Positions 1-11,111 of a stretch of 64,000 bases of DNA are shown here, piece by piece. Position 1 is the first letter of the stretch. Each line of letters opens with the position of its first letter. Below the pieces are notes generated by a model that had not been told where the DNA came from, made no database searches, and saw only the letters and a list, made by a program, of their open reading frames with translations. This DNA comes from Meconema thalassinum (lineage: Eukaryota > Arthropoda > Insecta > Orthoptera > Tettigoniidae): positions 155,985,890 to 156,049,889 of the forward strand of contig OX336397.1 in the NCBI GenBank assembly GCA_946902985.2, in the 5' to 3' direction. A program made the position numbers and the translations under genes.

Positions 1-649
1 TTTAATTTAAATAAAAAATCATACGAAATACGTGTATTTTATGGAAATTTTCTGACAAAGAAAATTGCGGATTAATTCTGCGCCCATCAGTATTGTAATA
101 GTTATATGGTCTTGAGTTACCATGATGTATTTATCTAAGGATTGTTTTGTGTTCTTTGGTGGTGATGGAGCGCTAGAGTGGTGAGAACATGAACTTTTAT
201 ATGAAGTGAGAACGCTAGGAATAGCAAAGATGGTATGGACAAGAATGACAACAGAGAGTATGAACGAGGACAAATAAATTGTTAGAGGTTATAGATGACA
301 TATTAAATAAGGAAACAAATTGAATAAACACATATGATATACTGAATATATAATATTTGTTAAAGAAAGTAAAAGTAAAGTTATTCTATATTCTTCGGAG
401 CATCTTTATGGTTATATGGCTGATATTTCAAATAAAGCTCTTCCGATTCTTTTTAACGAATAAATAGATGGTGAATGGTGCTACGTGATTTGGAAGTTAT
501 ATTTTATGGTGACTGGATTTATGTCACAATCTTTATACATTCCCTATTCATCATATACGTAAGTAGCAACCGTATGAAATATATGTATGTTACGGGAAAT
601 CTTTATTGCCCTTATTTATTGAATTGTCTTGGTTGGTGTTGGAATCACG
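1..649. other. unassigned AT-rich sequence
   Basis: No coding region, RNA gene or repeat family shared with the rest of the window was recognised. The short open frames here have no familiar motif. Confidence 0.5.
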
Positions 650-665
650 CCCCCCCCCCCCCCCC
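650..665. repeat. poly-C tract, 16 bp
   Basis: An uninterrupted run of 16 C residues is followed by CTAGGGATGA. Retro-H copies also begin with a C run (G run on the other strand) followed by an AGGGGCTCA-like sequence, so this may be a diverged end of a similar element, but the following 200 bp do not match Retro-H clearly. Confidence 0.7.
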
Positions 666-2171
666 TAGGGATGAGAGAATTCTCGGTGCGACGTAATACA
701 ATATTTTCATAGTAAAGTACATATGAAATGGCGCCCTCCCGGATGTTATCTTCTTAGATATAGCTATAAATTCATTACAGCATGGTGTGCCCTTAGGCCG
801 GGGCCTATTGGGCCTATTGGTAAATCCAGCCCTGGGTGCAAAGCGGCTGGCAATATCTCTGAGAGAAACAAGTGAAAAGCGCCCAGTAATCTCATGGAAT
901 GCCATGGAGGAAAGTACGGAAGGAGATGCCTTCGCTGCGCTGCCTAGTGCAAGCTGCTGAAGCCAAACGGCACGCCCACTTTGGGGAGCAAGAAAATGGC
1001 TGTACCTATGCTTAAAGCCGTAAACTACTCCAACTAGTCTTGGATTTTAGTGACATAAAACTGCAATGACAAGTCAAGATTTTTCTTGTATAGGCAGAAT
1101 ACACTCTGTACATCACGGTAATTGGCACAAATAAGCTGCATTATCGTTTTAAAAGCCAATTTAAATAGAAATATGAGAGCACCTTTGCAAGGCTAGCTTT
1201 GTAAGAAAGACATGGCAAAACGTAATAATACGCTGACACACTGATTAAATTAAATACAGGTCTCTGAAGATGCGAGTTATACCAAAGAAGGAACATCTTG
1301 GGAACTATCATAATGATGCCGAACTAATCACGGTATTTACACCAAATTGATTTTTAAGTTTTTATTGGTGTTGAGGCATTCATCAGTTTTTAGGCCTAAT
1401 TTCGAGCACAGCCACTTTCACTCATTGTTCGTACACATTTTGATATTCAAGAATACGAACCTTAAAATTAATAAACACTTTAAAAAGGACGCATATTTGC
1501 AGAAAAATAGGGTATAGTCTATACTTTTCGGTGCCGTACCGTTCAGTATTTTCTTTGTGGGGGTAGAAACTTGGTGATTAGCTTTGAATTGATTCATTAC
1601 GTAGGCCTACCGTAATTATTGACCGACAGCTGTTTGATAATGTGGGATTTGCAGAGAAATGGCTTTTTTTGGTATGTAGGGTAAACATGCTGAGATTAGA
1701 ATTGAAGAGTTTTTTTCTATTTTAATAATCACTACTGGTCCAGCATGAGTTAAGGTGAGAAAAGGCTGGAAAGATATCCTGCAAGGATAACTCAGAAAAC
1801 ACCATGCACAATGCCTCATGTGGCCTCATGCAAGTCACGGAACACCGAATACAAGTTAAGGTTACGCCCACTTTGGACGCAGCAGCGCTTGGCTTCACTC
1901 AAACGAGCTCAGGGCATTTCCTCTTATTCTTCCCTCCATGTGGAATGCTCATAATTGCCAACCCTATCAAGTGTCTTGAGTGTCTATTGTGTTGGTCCTT
2001 TAACCCTCTTAGTGCCAAGGCATTTCCTGAAATACTTGCCAAGAATGACAAGCCATTTTCAATGATCATGTAGACTATTCGAAAAAAGAATCATAAATAC
2101 CACATTTCCAACGATAGAATCATTATTTTTACTTTGCATTATAACCAATACATCATTCTTTAATACAATAT
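666..2171. other. unassigned sequence
   Basis: No repeat family or gene recognised. Around 790-1000 the base composition is richer in G+C and looks like an old insert, but nothing else in the window matches it. Confidence 0.45.
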
Positions 2172-2186
2172 GTTATAAAAGTAAAT

Positions 2187-2521
2187 GAAAATGAAAATCC
2201 ACAGCCTGCTTCCAGTCTCCGACCGGGTCAGGAATGGAATGAATGAAGCCCCCATCTAGCGGCGAGGATATGAACTGTGCCGGCTGCCGAGGCCTGACGC
2301 ACTCCTCTGGGGCAATGATTAAATGAATGACAGATGAAATGAAATGATAGTGGAGAGTGTTGCTGGAATGACATTTTGACAGGGAAAACCGGAGTACCCG
2401 GAGAAAAACCTGTCTGCCTCCGTTCTGTCCAGCACAGATCTCACATGGAGTGACCGGGATTTGAACCACGGACTCAGCGGTGAGAGGCCGGCGTGCTGCC
2501 GCCTAAGCCACGGAGGCTTGC
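2187..2521 (-). mobile_element. SINE-B copy, tRNA-headed
   Basis: On the minus strand the element starts with a tRNA-like head: A-box-like TGGCTTAGGCGG and B-box-like GGTTCAAATCCC, the internal RNA polymerase III promoter of tRNA-derived SINEs. It is flanked by an exact 15-bp TSD, GTTATAAAAGTAAAT, at 2172-2186 and 2522-2536, the hallmark of target-primed insertion. A second copy lies at 34874-35205. There is no coding capacity. The exact TSD suggests the insertion is fairly young. Confidence 0.88.
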
Positions 2522-2536
2522 GTTATAAAAGTAAAT

Positions 2537-3346
2537 ACTGCATCTAAACCTTTTTAATTGAGGTTATTCTGATAATTGTTCAATTTTTCAAATTTTCTTC
2601 GTTAAAAATCAATTTTGAGTCCAAATTAAGGACACGAGTCATATTCGAAGAAACACTACTGTATTAAGTTCTTAGATATATCTGTAGGCAGAAAAGTTCA
2701 ACAAGAAGAAGAAAACAACTGCACCGCAATTTTGGCGGGAATGCGCGTGATTGGAGGAGCGCTAAGGGAGGGCGTGAATATAAACTCAAACCTATCGCAT
2801 AACGGACTTCAAAGGAAAAAAGTAGACACCGTACAGGCAAGCTTGGAATTCCACCTTTCCAACAGTATGAAATAATCACGGACATATGCCTACAGAAATC
2901 TACAAATATAAGATAAACAGCGCGCCGATTGAATCGGCTTTGGCACTTTTGGTGCAAGCAGTGAGAGCCGATATGATCGGCGCGTGGCACTAAGAGGGTT
3001 AAAGCAACAAATGACTAGCGGCTAATTCGACAATGAGAAGCATCTTGTAACGTGGTTATAGTTCTGTTCCCAACATTATTATTTCAATGAAGTATACAAT
3101 AGAATTTGTTTGTGAACTTTGGAGGTTATGATAGGAATAGCTGCAATAATTCACTTTTTATTATTATTATTATTATTAAACAAAGTTAGGACGTACAATT
3201 CTCCTGTACTCCAATAACCTAGAAATGGGCAAAGAAAAAACCGCGACTGATTCATCTAAATTAGCAATCATACACAAACTACTGAGATTATCCGAAATAC
3301 ATTTTGTAAATGTGAGGTTTGAAGCCATTTTTCAGTGTTGACTTAG
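2537..3346. other. unassigned sequence with a short (TTA)n run
   Basis: The only repeat seen is a (TTA)n microsatellite at about 3158-3177. No gene recognised. Confidence 0.5.
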
Positions 3347-3348
3347 TA

Positions 3349-3980
3349 AACTAAAGTTTGGTGCTTTTCAGTCGGTCAACACGAATGTACCCAAAACAGT
3401 TGGGTTATACCCTAATCCTAAAAAAATACTTTAGATTAATAAATACACTAGGATGACCAGTTTCGATCGTCAAGCGATCATCATCAGATCCATTACAATT
3501 AGGCTGAGAAATCTATGTTTGAAAATACAGGTGAAAATATTTACAATATGTAGAATTATTTAGTTGCAGTATTGGTATTGCAACTTGTCAGTGTATGCTG
3601 GTTGTAGTATATATAATGTTAGGTGGAATGCTAAAATGGTGATAGAAATCCGGAATTTGTCTGTTTGGAGTGACTATATGGTTGTAAAAGTCAACTATGG
3701 TTGTACTGTATAGTGCAAGCTATTACTTATCTGGTTGGATGTCTTCCGCACTGGAGCTGCTAGCAGTGTCAACTTCACTCTTTCACCAGTGACTGTCGTA
3801 CATATTGTAAATATTTTCACCTGTATTTTCAAACATAGATTTCTCAGCCTAAGTGTAATGGATCTGATGATGATCGCTTGTCGATCGAAACTGATCATCC
3901 TATTGTATTTATTAATCTCATATTTTTTCAGCTCATTTGGGTATATTCGTGTTGACCGACTGAAAAGCACCAAACTTTAG
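3349..3980. mobile_element. fold-back element with about 190-bp inverted arms
   Basis: The left arm (about 3349-3550) is an inverted copy of the right arm (about 3799-3980). Both start AACTAAAGTTTGGTGC and run through CAGTCGGTCAACACGAAT to the paired CAGGTGAAAATATTTACAA motif. The centre (about 3551-3798) is unique. This is the structure of a fold-back or long-TIR non-autonomous DNA transposon. Arm indels show it is not recent. No TSD was found and the superfamily is unknown. The CAGTCGGTCAACAC motif recurs near 28630, so other fragments exist. Confidence 0.8.
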
Positions 3981-4056
3981 TTACCTTTTGTAATAATAAT
4001 TGTGCGAAAGATGTGGTAATAGATGTTTTCTCCTCCGCTGTCTATAACCCCATTTT

Positions 4057-5600
4057 TAGCCTATTATCTACTTAAAAATAAAATAAAAATAAAATAGGCT
4101 TATGAGATCACCTTTTGTCCGTGTGTGTGCGCGCGTGTGTGTGTGTGTGTGTGTGTGAGAGGTGTGTGTGTGTGTCCCACTAATAACTTCTAAACGGCTA
4201 GAGCGATTTCAATGAAACTCGGTAAGTTCATAGCACTATTCCGGCCGACCCCGATCGTGCCCTTCAAATTTTGTTACGTATCACCAATCCAACATGGCGG
4301 CTGTGCGAAATATTTCACCAGCATTCAATATCTCCGAAACTATTCCCGATATCACCCTGGATTTTTTACGGTGATAAAGGAAACTACTAGAAGTTCACCT
4401 ATGTGACTTTTGAAAAACTGGTAACTACAAAACCAACATGGTGGCCACGCGAATTTGCGACTTTTAAATAGGTGTTTCTCGCGATTTAACCAACCAAACG
4501 CAATACAACATGGTACAGTATATGTTTATACACATTGTAATGCACCGATATCTAAGTTCGTTCAATTGTTTACATAACCACAAGATGGCGGATTTGCGAA
4601 ATATTTCACCGGCATTCTATAACTCTGAAACTATTAGCGGTATCACCCTGGAATTTTGTACGAAGGTAAAGGGCACTACTAGAAGTTCATCTATAAGACT
4701 TTCAAAACCGGTTAACTACAAAACGAACATGGCGGCCAAACGATTTGAAAATTTTAAATAGACCTTTCTAACGATTTAATGTTCCAAACGCAATGAAATC
4801 TGGTACAGGAAATATTTATACACATTGTAATGCATTGGAATCTAATTTAGTTCAATTGTTTACATAACCTCAAGGTGGCGGTTGTGCGAATTTTAAAATT
4901 AAGTTTTTATTTCTTGTGTCGTATTCATGCGATCGAAGTGAAAGTTTGAATAATGAGCCTACGCAATAATTTTCCTTTAATGGTACAAGACTCTATGGTC
5001 TATACATTTAACAATCCAACATGGCGACCATCCGAAATATTTCGACGGCTCTGAATATCTACGAATCTATTATAGCAATCAAACTGATTTTTTTTATGTT
5101 CATAGGGGCTATGAACTTAAGTTCACCTATAGAACTTTAAATGAACTGGTGATCACAAATCCAACATGGCGGTGACGTGAAGTATAAATATTCACATGGA
5201 CGTTTCTCGCAATTTAACCATCCGAGTGCAGTGAAACTTGGTACAGTAAATCCTTATACGAATGTTAATCCACTGGCATCTAATTTATTTCAATTGTTTC
5301 CATAACCACAAGATGGCACCTGTGCGAAATTTTAAAATCTCCTTGTTACTTCTTGTGTCCTAATCATGCGATTGAAGTTTGAATGGTACATGTACACAAT
5401 AATCTTCATGTAACAGTACATAACTCTAGGACCTACATATATAAAATCCAACATGGCGACCATCCGAAATATTTAGTCGGTTCTCAATATCTACGAACCT
5501 ATTACAGCAATCAAACTGAAATTTTGTATGTTGATATTGGCAGTTAACATAAGTAGGATATATGAAAATAGGCTGTATAGTTCTTCACGGAACTACTTGT
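4057..5600 (+). mobile_element. HEL-1 copy a, Helentron-like (HINE) element
   Basis: The 5' end TAGCCTATTATC lies next to a GT microsatellite. The 3' end reads ATGAAAATAGGCT, then a hairpin (TAGTTC, loop, GAACTA) and CTTGT. The 5' AGCCTATT motif is inverted just inside the 3' hairpin. This asymmetric terminal inverted repeat plus terminal hairpin is the known architecture of Helentron-associated elements. The body is a series of half-units of about 145 bp, each with an ATGGCGG-like core at 4294, 4438, 4585, 4729, 4875, 5021, 5166, 5313 and 5453. There is no Rep/helicase coding sequence, so the element is non-autonomous. Classification is by structure only. Confidence 0.72.
4121..4175. repeat. 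(GT)n microsatellite inside HEL-1
   Basis: Imperfect GT/GC run directly after the 5' terminal region of HEL-1. All four HEL-1 copies here have a GT/AC-rich tract or its decayed remnant in this place. Confidence 0.9.
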
Positions 5601-5891
5601 TATAACACGACTTATATAGTAAAATTCCATTTGTCATTACATCACACATTGTAATTATATGAAAAAACATTAAATGAAGGAAAAAAAAACCATTGGTCTG
5701 GATATAGATTATTGATGAGCAGTACGGGCACAACTCCCATTGACACTACTGTACTTGAAAATACTGTATTTTATAAATTATGAAAATATGTGTCTTTATT
5801 TCTTGCTCATTCAACGACGCAGCCATTTCCCTGTAACACCACATTTCAAATGCTGAAGAAGGGCATAATGACAGCTCGAAATATGTTTGGT
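5601..5891. other. unassigned sequence
   Basis: No repeat family identified. The stretch near 5855-5885 (AGGGCATAATGACAGCTCGAAA) resembles end sequences of insect mobile elements but could not be assigned. Confidence 0.4.
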
Positions 5892-5954
5892 AACATTAAA
5901 ATTTTGACAGGTGAATTTCATTATTATTTATGATTGTAAGTTAACTCCTCATTA
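5892..5954. repeat. about 60-bp direct repeat flanking SINE-A (partner 6474-6528)
   Basis: The block from AACATTAAAA to TAACTCCTCATTA occurs on both sides of the SINE-A at 5955-6476, with an 8-nt length difference and few mismatches. It is much longer than the 9-15 bp TSDs of other SINEs in this window. Confidence 0.85.
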
Positions 5955-6476
5955 GCGGATTCGGTGGCATAGTTGGTAGCATGCTGAGCTTCTATGCCCA
6001 AGATCGCGGGTTCAAACCCGGCTGAAGTCGTCGTATATTTTAAGAGCGTTAAAATCCCTCAGTATGCCTTCCTTTGGAGGGGAAGTAAAGCCGGCGCGGC
6101 GGCCCAATATCATAGATTTATGGCATGATACAGAACCTTCCACTGATTACACTTGTGTGAAGATAAATTATAGGTTATATTTGACTAACGCTCTTAGGTT
6201 CCAACGTTCGTTGCCAGGAGCCGACTGTATTGCCATCTAGTAACAATGTTCAGAACTAGTTGGTCGTTGGTCGTTGACGGTGGCGTTTGGTAGTAAAAGT
6301 TGGAACAAGTTGGAATTCGAATGTTTGCAGTCCTTACTTGAATTAAAAACAGATAACACACACTAATACAGCCATCACAATTAACTCCGGTTATCAGACA
6401 AATTCTACACACACCCAAAGTACACGGGACTACATGACCGCGTTGTCGCAGTCCCTAAACTGAGGAACCAACCAAC
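5955..6476 (+). mobile_element. SINE-A, full length, tail T1
   Basis: The head is tRNA-like: A-box-like TGGCATAGTTGG near 5964, B-box-like GGTTCAAACCC near 6010, and GATTCGG paired with CTGAAGTC as an acceptor-like stem. The body runs about 520 bp. The 3' tail T1 includes CACACACCCAAAGTACACGG and CGCGTTGTCGCAG and ends GGAACCAACCAAC. About a dozen related copies occur in this window. No coding capacity. Confidence 0.9.
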
Positions 6477-6599
6477 ATTAAAAGTTTCACAGGCGATTTT
6501 TTTATGATTGTAAGTTAACTCCTCATTAATTACCAATGTGGCTGACATGTGATCGTAATGTTTGTAAGGTACAGTACATGCGTATCCATGTTTATTACA

Positions 6600-6800
6600 C
6601 ATTTCTTCGTGGCCGGTGTCTAGTTTATTATCTAGGCTTTCAGGATGGACGCAAGTGGTGCGTAAATCAGCCGAGATAAAACAGCTAACCAGGACGCAAG
6701 TGTTTACAATGCGCCTTGTTCTTGTGGACAGGTATACGCAGGGCAAACAAAAAGAAGCATTCCAATTAGGATATCAAGAGCATATTCGAGACTCCATGGC
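6600..6800 (+). pseudogene. Penelope-like element remnant with GIY-YIG motif
   Basis: In the frame starting at 6707 (TAC AAT GCG CCT) the translation reads YNAPCSCGQVYAGQTKRS, which matches the CSCG-x-VYIGxTxRS core of the GIY-YIG nuclease at the C terminus of Penelope-like retroelements. The expected downstream EHIRD motif follows in another frame (about 6778-6792), so there is a frameshift. The reverse transcriptase is not seen. Similarity to the family is recognised from motif memory, not by search. Confidence 0.6.
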
Positions 6801-6955
6801 TCTACGGCTCTTGATGAGTCTTGGCCTCCTAGATGACCTTAGCCCATTCTGCTTGGTCCACTGCCTTCCTCCGCCATTCTCGGACTCCCGTACTATGCAG
6901 ATCCTCTTCCACATCGTCCCACCCCCGCTTGGTCTGCCTTCGTAAGTGGTAGCAT
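6795..6955 (-). pseudogene. LINE C-terminal scrap
   Basis: The minus strand encodes, across a frameshift, W-DDVEEDL, REWRRKAVDQAEW and EAKTH-like pieces. These are typical of the last residues of RTE/Jockey-type LINE reverse transcriptases. It overlaps the end of the Penelope scrap in the opposite direction. No intact frame remains. Confidence 0.55.
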
Positions 6956-6988
6956 TATCACATCGTGAGTTTTGTAGGTGCAATAATA

Positions 6989-7662
6989 CAGGGTCATCAA
7001 TTTAAGTCTCGCATCCGATACCGATCACGGCGCGGCAAGCTCTCGCGCTGACACCCGCTCGCTGGCCGGTAAAATGTGCGCGACTTCTCCCCACTACTTC
7101 GCGTCAACATAAAGTCATTTAATAGCAATTTCTAGTGAAAATAATTATCTACAAACTTACCTGGTTTAACAAGAAATGTTCAAAGTGTTGTCCGTCAGCT
7201 CTCAAGCATGCCTGGCACCTCGTAAACAAGTTTCTAGACACACGGCGAATTTCTTCCTGGGTGACGTTCGTTATAACTTGGCGAATATTTTCTTTTAACT
7301 CCTCACTTGTGTGAGGATTGTTTGCATATGAATCGAAAACGGCACTCTCTAACAGTAGAATACTTCGCATAAGAAAGCACAATGAATACACGTTGTTCTA
7401 TAGAAAACATCACTTCGCATAACAAAGCACAATGAATACACGTTGTTGTATAGAAACATCACTTTTCAAATCAACTAGCCCTTCACAAGCTTGAATACGC
7501 CGGAGATACTGACAGCTTATTGCAACATTGCCGATCGCAGCGCACGTGTTCATTGCGGGGAGAAAGCCAAGGCCACCTTGACCGGCCTAGCGGCCGCATC
7601 TGCCAAGGTCACCTTCACCGGCCTAGCGGCGCGTACATGCGGGAAATAAAATGATGACCCGG
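6989..7662 (-). mobile_element. internally deleted Tc1/mariner-superfamily element
   Basis: The ends read CAGGGTCATCAATTT and AATGATGACCCGG (inverted), flanked by TA at 6987-6988 and 7663-7664. Such ends and TA target sites are typical of the IS630-Tc1-mariner superfamily. The minus-strand frame at 7149-7391 keeps only a transposase-like C terminus (VTQEEIRRVSRNLFTRCQAC, then LRADGQHFEHFL). The DDE core is gone. A tandem duplication of about 50 bp (about 7363-7462) lies inside. It abuts PAL at 7663. Confidence 0.7.
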
Positions 7663-8097
7663 TAGTATATTATGCAACGAGCCTATAATGGCAATAATGT
7701 TTATGTTCATAAAACGAGCGTATGCGAGAATTATAATTTCCATACGAGTGTCTCAATTACCATTATAGGCGAGTTGCATACGACTGTTTATGTTTGACGA
7801 TAAATATAACTATTTTATGTTCGAACATAAATATTCATAAATATCTGTCGAGATTTCGCCAGTTTTATGTACTGAACAGAGCGCATGGGACGCAGAGAAT
7901 GCCTTGCATTTGACCATGGCCTCCTCGATTACCCTACTATGACTCTAGGCCACGCAGTGAAATTTAAATTAGAAGGCCGTGGAATTCAGCGCAGGTGCGA
8001 TGCTATCCTTATCTAATTGGTCAAACAACTGTTTCTTGAGCTGTGATTGGTGGGAGAAACTGTTTCATAATGAAAAATAGTGTTTTTTATAGCACGT
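7663..8097 (+). mobile_element. PAL element copy 1
   Basis: The left end holds the PAL hairpin: TTATGCAACGAGCCTATAAT is inverted near 7765-7790, with an inner palindrome around TTCATAAAACGAGCG. The body matches copies at 37121, 41031 and 41493, including CATGGCCTCCTCGATTACCC and a GATTGGTGGGAG block holding an inverted CCAAT box. No transposase. The left hairpin arm carries a small deletion in this copy. Confidence 0.75.
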
Positions 8098-8490
8098 GAA
8101 AGATGATCATGATGACGATAATTGCTGTCTTAAGGACACTACATACTCGTGGGCATACGAATTGTGCACATTAGCTGGGATCATTATACTAAGCATTTTC
8201 TGGGTTTCTGGTAAATATTCTTGTAGCATATAAAAAGCAGTATATTCTGAGGTGATTGTGGCCATGAAATGCTACTCTGCTTTTATAGAATGTGTGAAAT
8301 GAGTGCGAATTTTGACGTAGAAATTTTCAGAAAAAAGTTACTTCAGGAACTCATTTCTCAGTTGTTTACCAATCAAATACTCGCAAATTTTGTTCACAAA
8401 CTGGGAATGGCCAATGGCAGACAAGTAACCACTTTTTTAAAAATTATTATTGAGTTAGAATGTAAGAAAACAAATCCCAACAAACATACT
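8098..8490. other. unassigned sequence
   Basis: No shared repeat or gene recognised. A 76-codon frame at 8269-8499 has no known motif and runs into the next retroposon. Confidence 0.45.
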
Positions 8491-9084
8491 AGAGGGTGAA
8501 ATGGAAAACAAAAGGCGGAGGCAAATAAAGGACAGGAGGAAAAGAAATGCCCTCAACTCTCGAAGAATGAGATTGAGGGACTTGGAAGCACGGAGAGCCA
8601 TGAAAAACAGCTAGGAATGTGAAAGAGGTGAGGGCCCGCCCCAGAAGCAATGGAAACAGGGGGAAAACCGGACCCAGCTCAGAAATCCCTCGGGGTCGCC
8701 ACTCCTAAACTCACCGGCAGTGAGCCCTTGAGGGTGTAGCACAATCCAGGGTGCACCAGAAGTGGTAGGGCCTCCTTAAGGGCCTTGTGCGGAAGGCAGG
8801 AGATATGAAGAGAACACAAGAGGTCTGACTCCTCGGAAAACGAGGGATCAGAAAAGATGAGACAAGGGCCAATTAAGGCGGGAAAGTGAAAGACTCCCTA
8901 GGCCTCGGATACCTTAATACCGTCGGGGTCAGAAAAGAACAAGAGTTGACCGAGGGAGGTCATTAGGAAAGATGACAGAGAGGAGCCCGGCCCAAGACAG
9001 TGGAAGCAATGCCGGACTCAGCTGGGGCCCCGTGGTCGCCAACCCACATCCCACTTGTCATGAGCCCCTGAGGGGGGGGGGGGC
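8491..9084 (-). mobile_element. Retro-H copy, 3' truncated
   Basis: About 590 bp collinear with the Retro-H copies at 10056, 16721 and 52719. On the minus strand it starts with a C run (G run at about 9069-9081) and AGGGGCTCA. It lacks the family's (ATC)n-ending 3' tail. No conserved frame exists among copies. Confidence 0.8.
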
Positions 9085-9264
9085 GGAAAAATATCCTAAA
9101 ACTGCAATTGGAAGAGTGTGGCCAAATGTGTAGGTTTTATTTGGCTAGTTAGCAACGCTCTGTCAAGTTATAACGTTCGCCGCTAGGCGTTAGTGACAGT
9201 GGCATCTGGTACCCAAACTTGGAACTACTTGACATGGAACTTGTTGGGAGCCCTCGCGTGTTCA

Positions 9265-9572
9265 ATAAAAAAAAACACTCATAGTCAGTCTGAAAGACTA
9301 GACTTTAGGCTATATCATTTTAAATGCTACAAATGCTGCGATAACTCAAAGTCCGTTAGCTAAAAAAAACAAAGCGAACCAAGGTCAAAGGAGGTAGCTG
9401 GCTGGATGACGTCACGCTCACCGGAGCGCGCGGGGAAAGGAGGAACCTCAAGCAGTACAATGACGTCACACACCTCAGTGCATTCTCGGTACATTTTGTC
9501 CCGTCACCGTAACGTAACGCCAGACCCCAGCGAAGTCGACATAATCATTTAAAATGATAAATTACCCAGCTA
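9265..9572 (-). repeat. dispersed repeat with TGACGTCA motifs, copy 1
   Basis: This block is an inverted copy of 15640-15985. Both contain GATGACGTCACGCTCACCGG or its complement, plus a second TGACGTCA-like site, a small hairpin (AGTCT-GAA-AGACT) near one end, and an ATCATTTAAAAT motif at the other. TGACGTCA is the consensus for CREB/ATF-type factors. The element class is unknown; no TIR or poly-A was seen. Confidence 0.75.
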
Positions 9573-10044
9573 TGGCCATTGACTGCGATTCATATATCAT
9601 CATACATCAATATCGTCTGCTACCAACCGCACTGCTACAAGCAGCACACCAGAGATGAAGCGTGGTCCATTTCGTCTCTTAGCAACCGCACTGCAGACGG
9701 GTATCACACTGTTATAAACGAAACATCTGCATTACGCTGCAGTGAGCTTGCTCGCTACAAGAACTCTTGACAAATGCTCAGTTTGAACAAGAAGTGACCG
9801 GTCGCCCCATTTGCTGAATGACTCTTCTCCCAGAGAACACAGGAATTCTCTCAGCTCAACAAGAAGCTGGTCGTGACAGATTGGATTGGGGAAGAAAGGT
9901 TACTTCCAACGAGAGAGATTTCTCCACTGCTTCTGTATAAAAACCTATCAGCTGTTCTAGTTCCCCAAGCGATGAATCTGATAAAGTACAAATCTCTTCC
10001 ACCTCTCATTGATGGGTTCACAGAGCACAGCTAATGGGTCATCT
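9573..10044. other. unassigned sequence
   Basis: No repeat family or gene recognised. CAACCGCACTGC occurs twice about 60 bp apart (near 9625 and 9683). Confidence 0.45.
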
Positions 10045-10055
10045 CCGCGTCACTG

Positions 10056-10776
10056 CCCCCCAGGGGCTCAAAATCTAGTGCGACGAGGGTTGGCGACCGC
10101 GGGACCCCAGCTGAGTCCGGCATTACTTGTGCCGGGCTCCTCTCCATCTTCTTTCCTGTTGACCTCGTTGGTCAACTCTTGTTCTTTTCTGACCCCGACA
10201 GTGTTAGGGTATCTGAGACCTAGGAAGTCTGTCTCTTTCCCGCATTAATTGGCCCTTGTCTCATGTTTCCTGATCCCTCCATCTTCGAGGGGTCATCCTT
10301 CTTTTTCTTTTCATGTTATCTCCTGCCTTCTGCTCAAGGCCCTCAAGGAGGCAGAGTGTATATAGCCCCACCACTTCTGGTGCACCCTGGATAGTGCTAC
10401 ACCCTAAAGGGTTCACGGCTGGTGAGTTTGGGAGTTGGCGATCCTGAGGGATTCCTGAGATAGGACCGTTTTGTCCCCTTTTCCTCTGGCCTTGGGGAGG
10501 GCATTCTCCTCTTCCCCTTTCATATCTGCCTTTCATGGCTCTCCTTCTTTCCAAGTCCCTCAATCCTCATTCTTCGAGGGTTGAGGGCATTTCTTTTCTT
10601 CCTGTCCTTTATTTGCCTTATCCTTTATTTGTTTACAATTTCTTCTTCTAGTCTGTAAGTCTGTAGTTAGTATTAGTTACAGTTTTCATTCTCATATCAT
10701 CTTTCACTATCCAAACCATTAGGGGCGATAACCTAGATGTTAGGCCCCTTAAAACAACAATTATCATCATCATCAT
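10056..10776 (+). mobile_element. Retro-H copy, full length
   Basis: It begins with a C run and AGGGGCTCA and ends GATGTTAGGCCCCTTAAAAC followed by (ATC)n. It is flanked by an 11-bp near-exact TSD: CCGCGTCACTG at 10045-10055 and CCCCGTCACTG at 10777-10787. TSDs and the microsatellite tail indicate target-primed retroposition. At about 720 bp it is the reference copy here. No tRNA-like head or stable reading frame, so it may be a SINE of unusual origin or the 3' part of a LINE. Confidence 0.82.
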
Positions 10777-10787
10777 CCCCGTCACTG

Positions 10788-11110
10788 GCATGGGAGGAAG
10801 ATGGAGGACAGCCTAGTGTTCCTTAAAGAGTTAAGTAATGTGATCTATAGCAAGAAACACTCCTTGTTGACAAAAAGCTAGTGGAGTTCGGATGTACCAC
10901 CGTCAAGTCTTTAGGTAGCATGCATATGGACACACACCACGGTCTGTGATTGATACACACGCATGTCAGAAGGATGTGCTTATCGTGGGATATACTACTG
11001 TCTCGAGCGCGTTCCATGCATTCATTTCTTAGCCTACGGCTTCATGTCAGGATGTGGATATGAAATTCCCATCTGCCGGAATTTGAGATTTCCGTCCAAC
11101 CCTCTCACCC
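10788..11110. other. unassigned sequence
   Basis: Nothing recognised on either strand. Confidence 0.45.
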
Positions 11111-11111
11111 T

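Noticed and set aside
645..905. 86-codon minus-strand frame with poly-Gly end
   Set aside because: The Gly run is the translated poly-C tract and nothing else is recognisable.
5955..6040. tRNA gene at the SINE-A head (and same in other SINE heads)
   Set aside because: Same sequence repeats many times with SINE bodies attached; anticodon arms are not regular.
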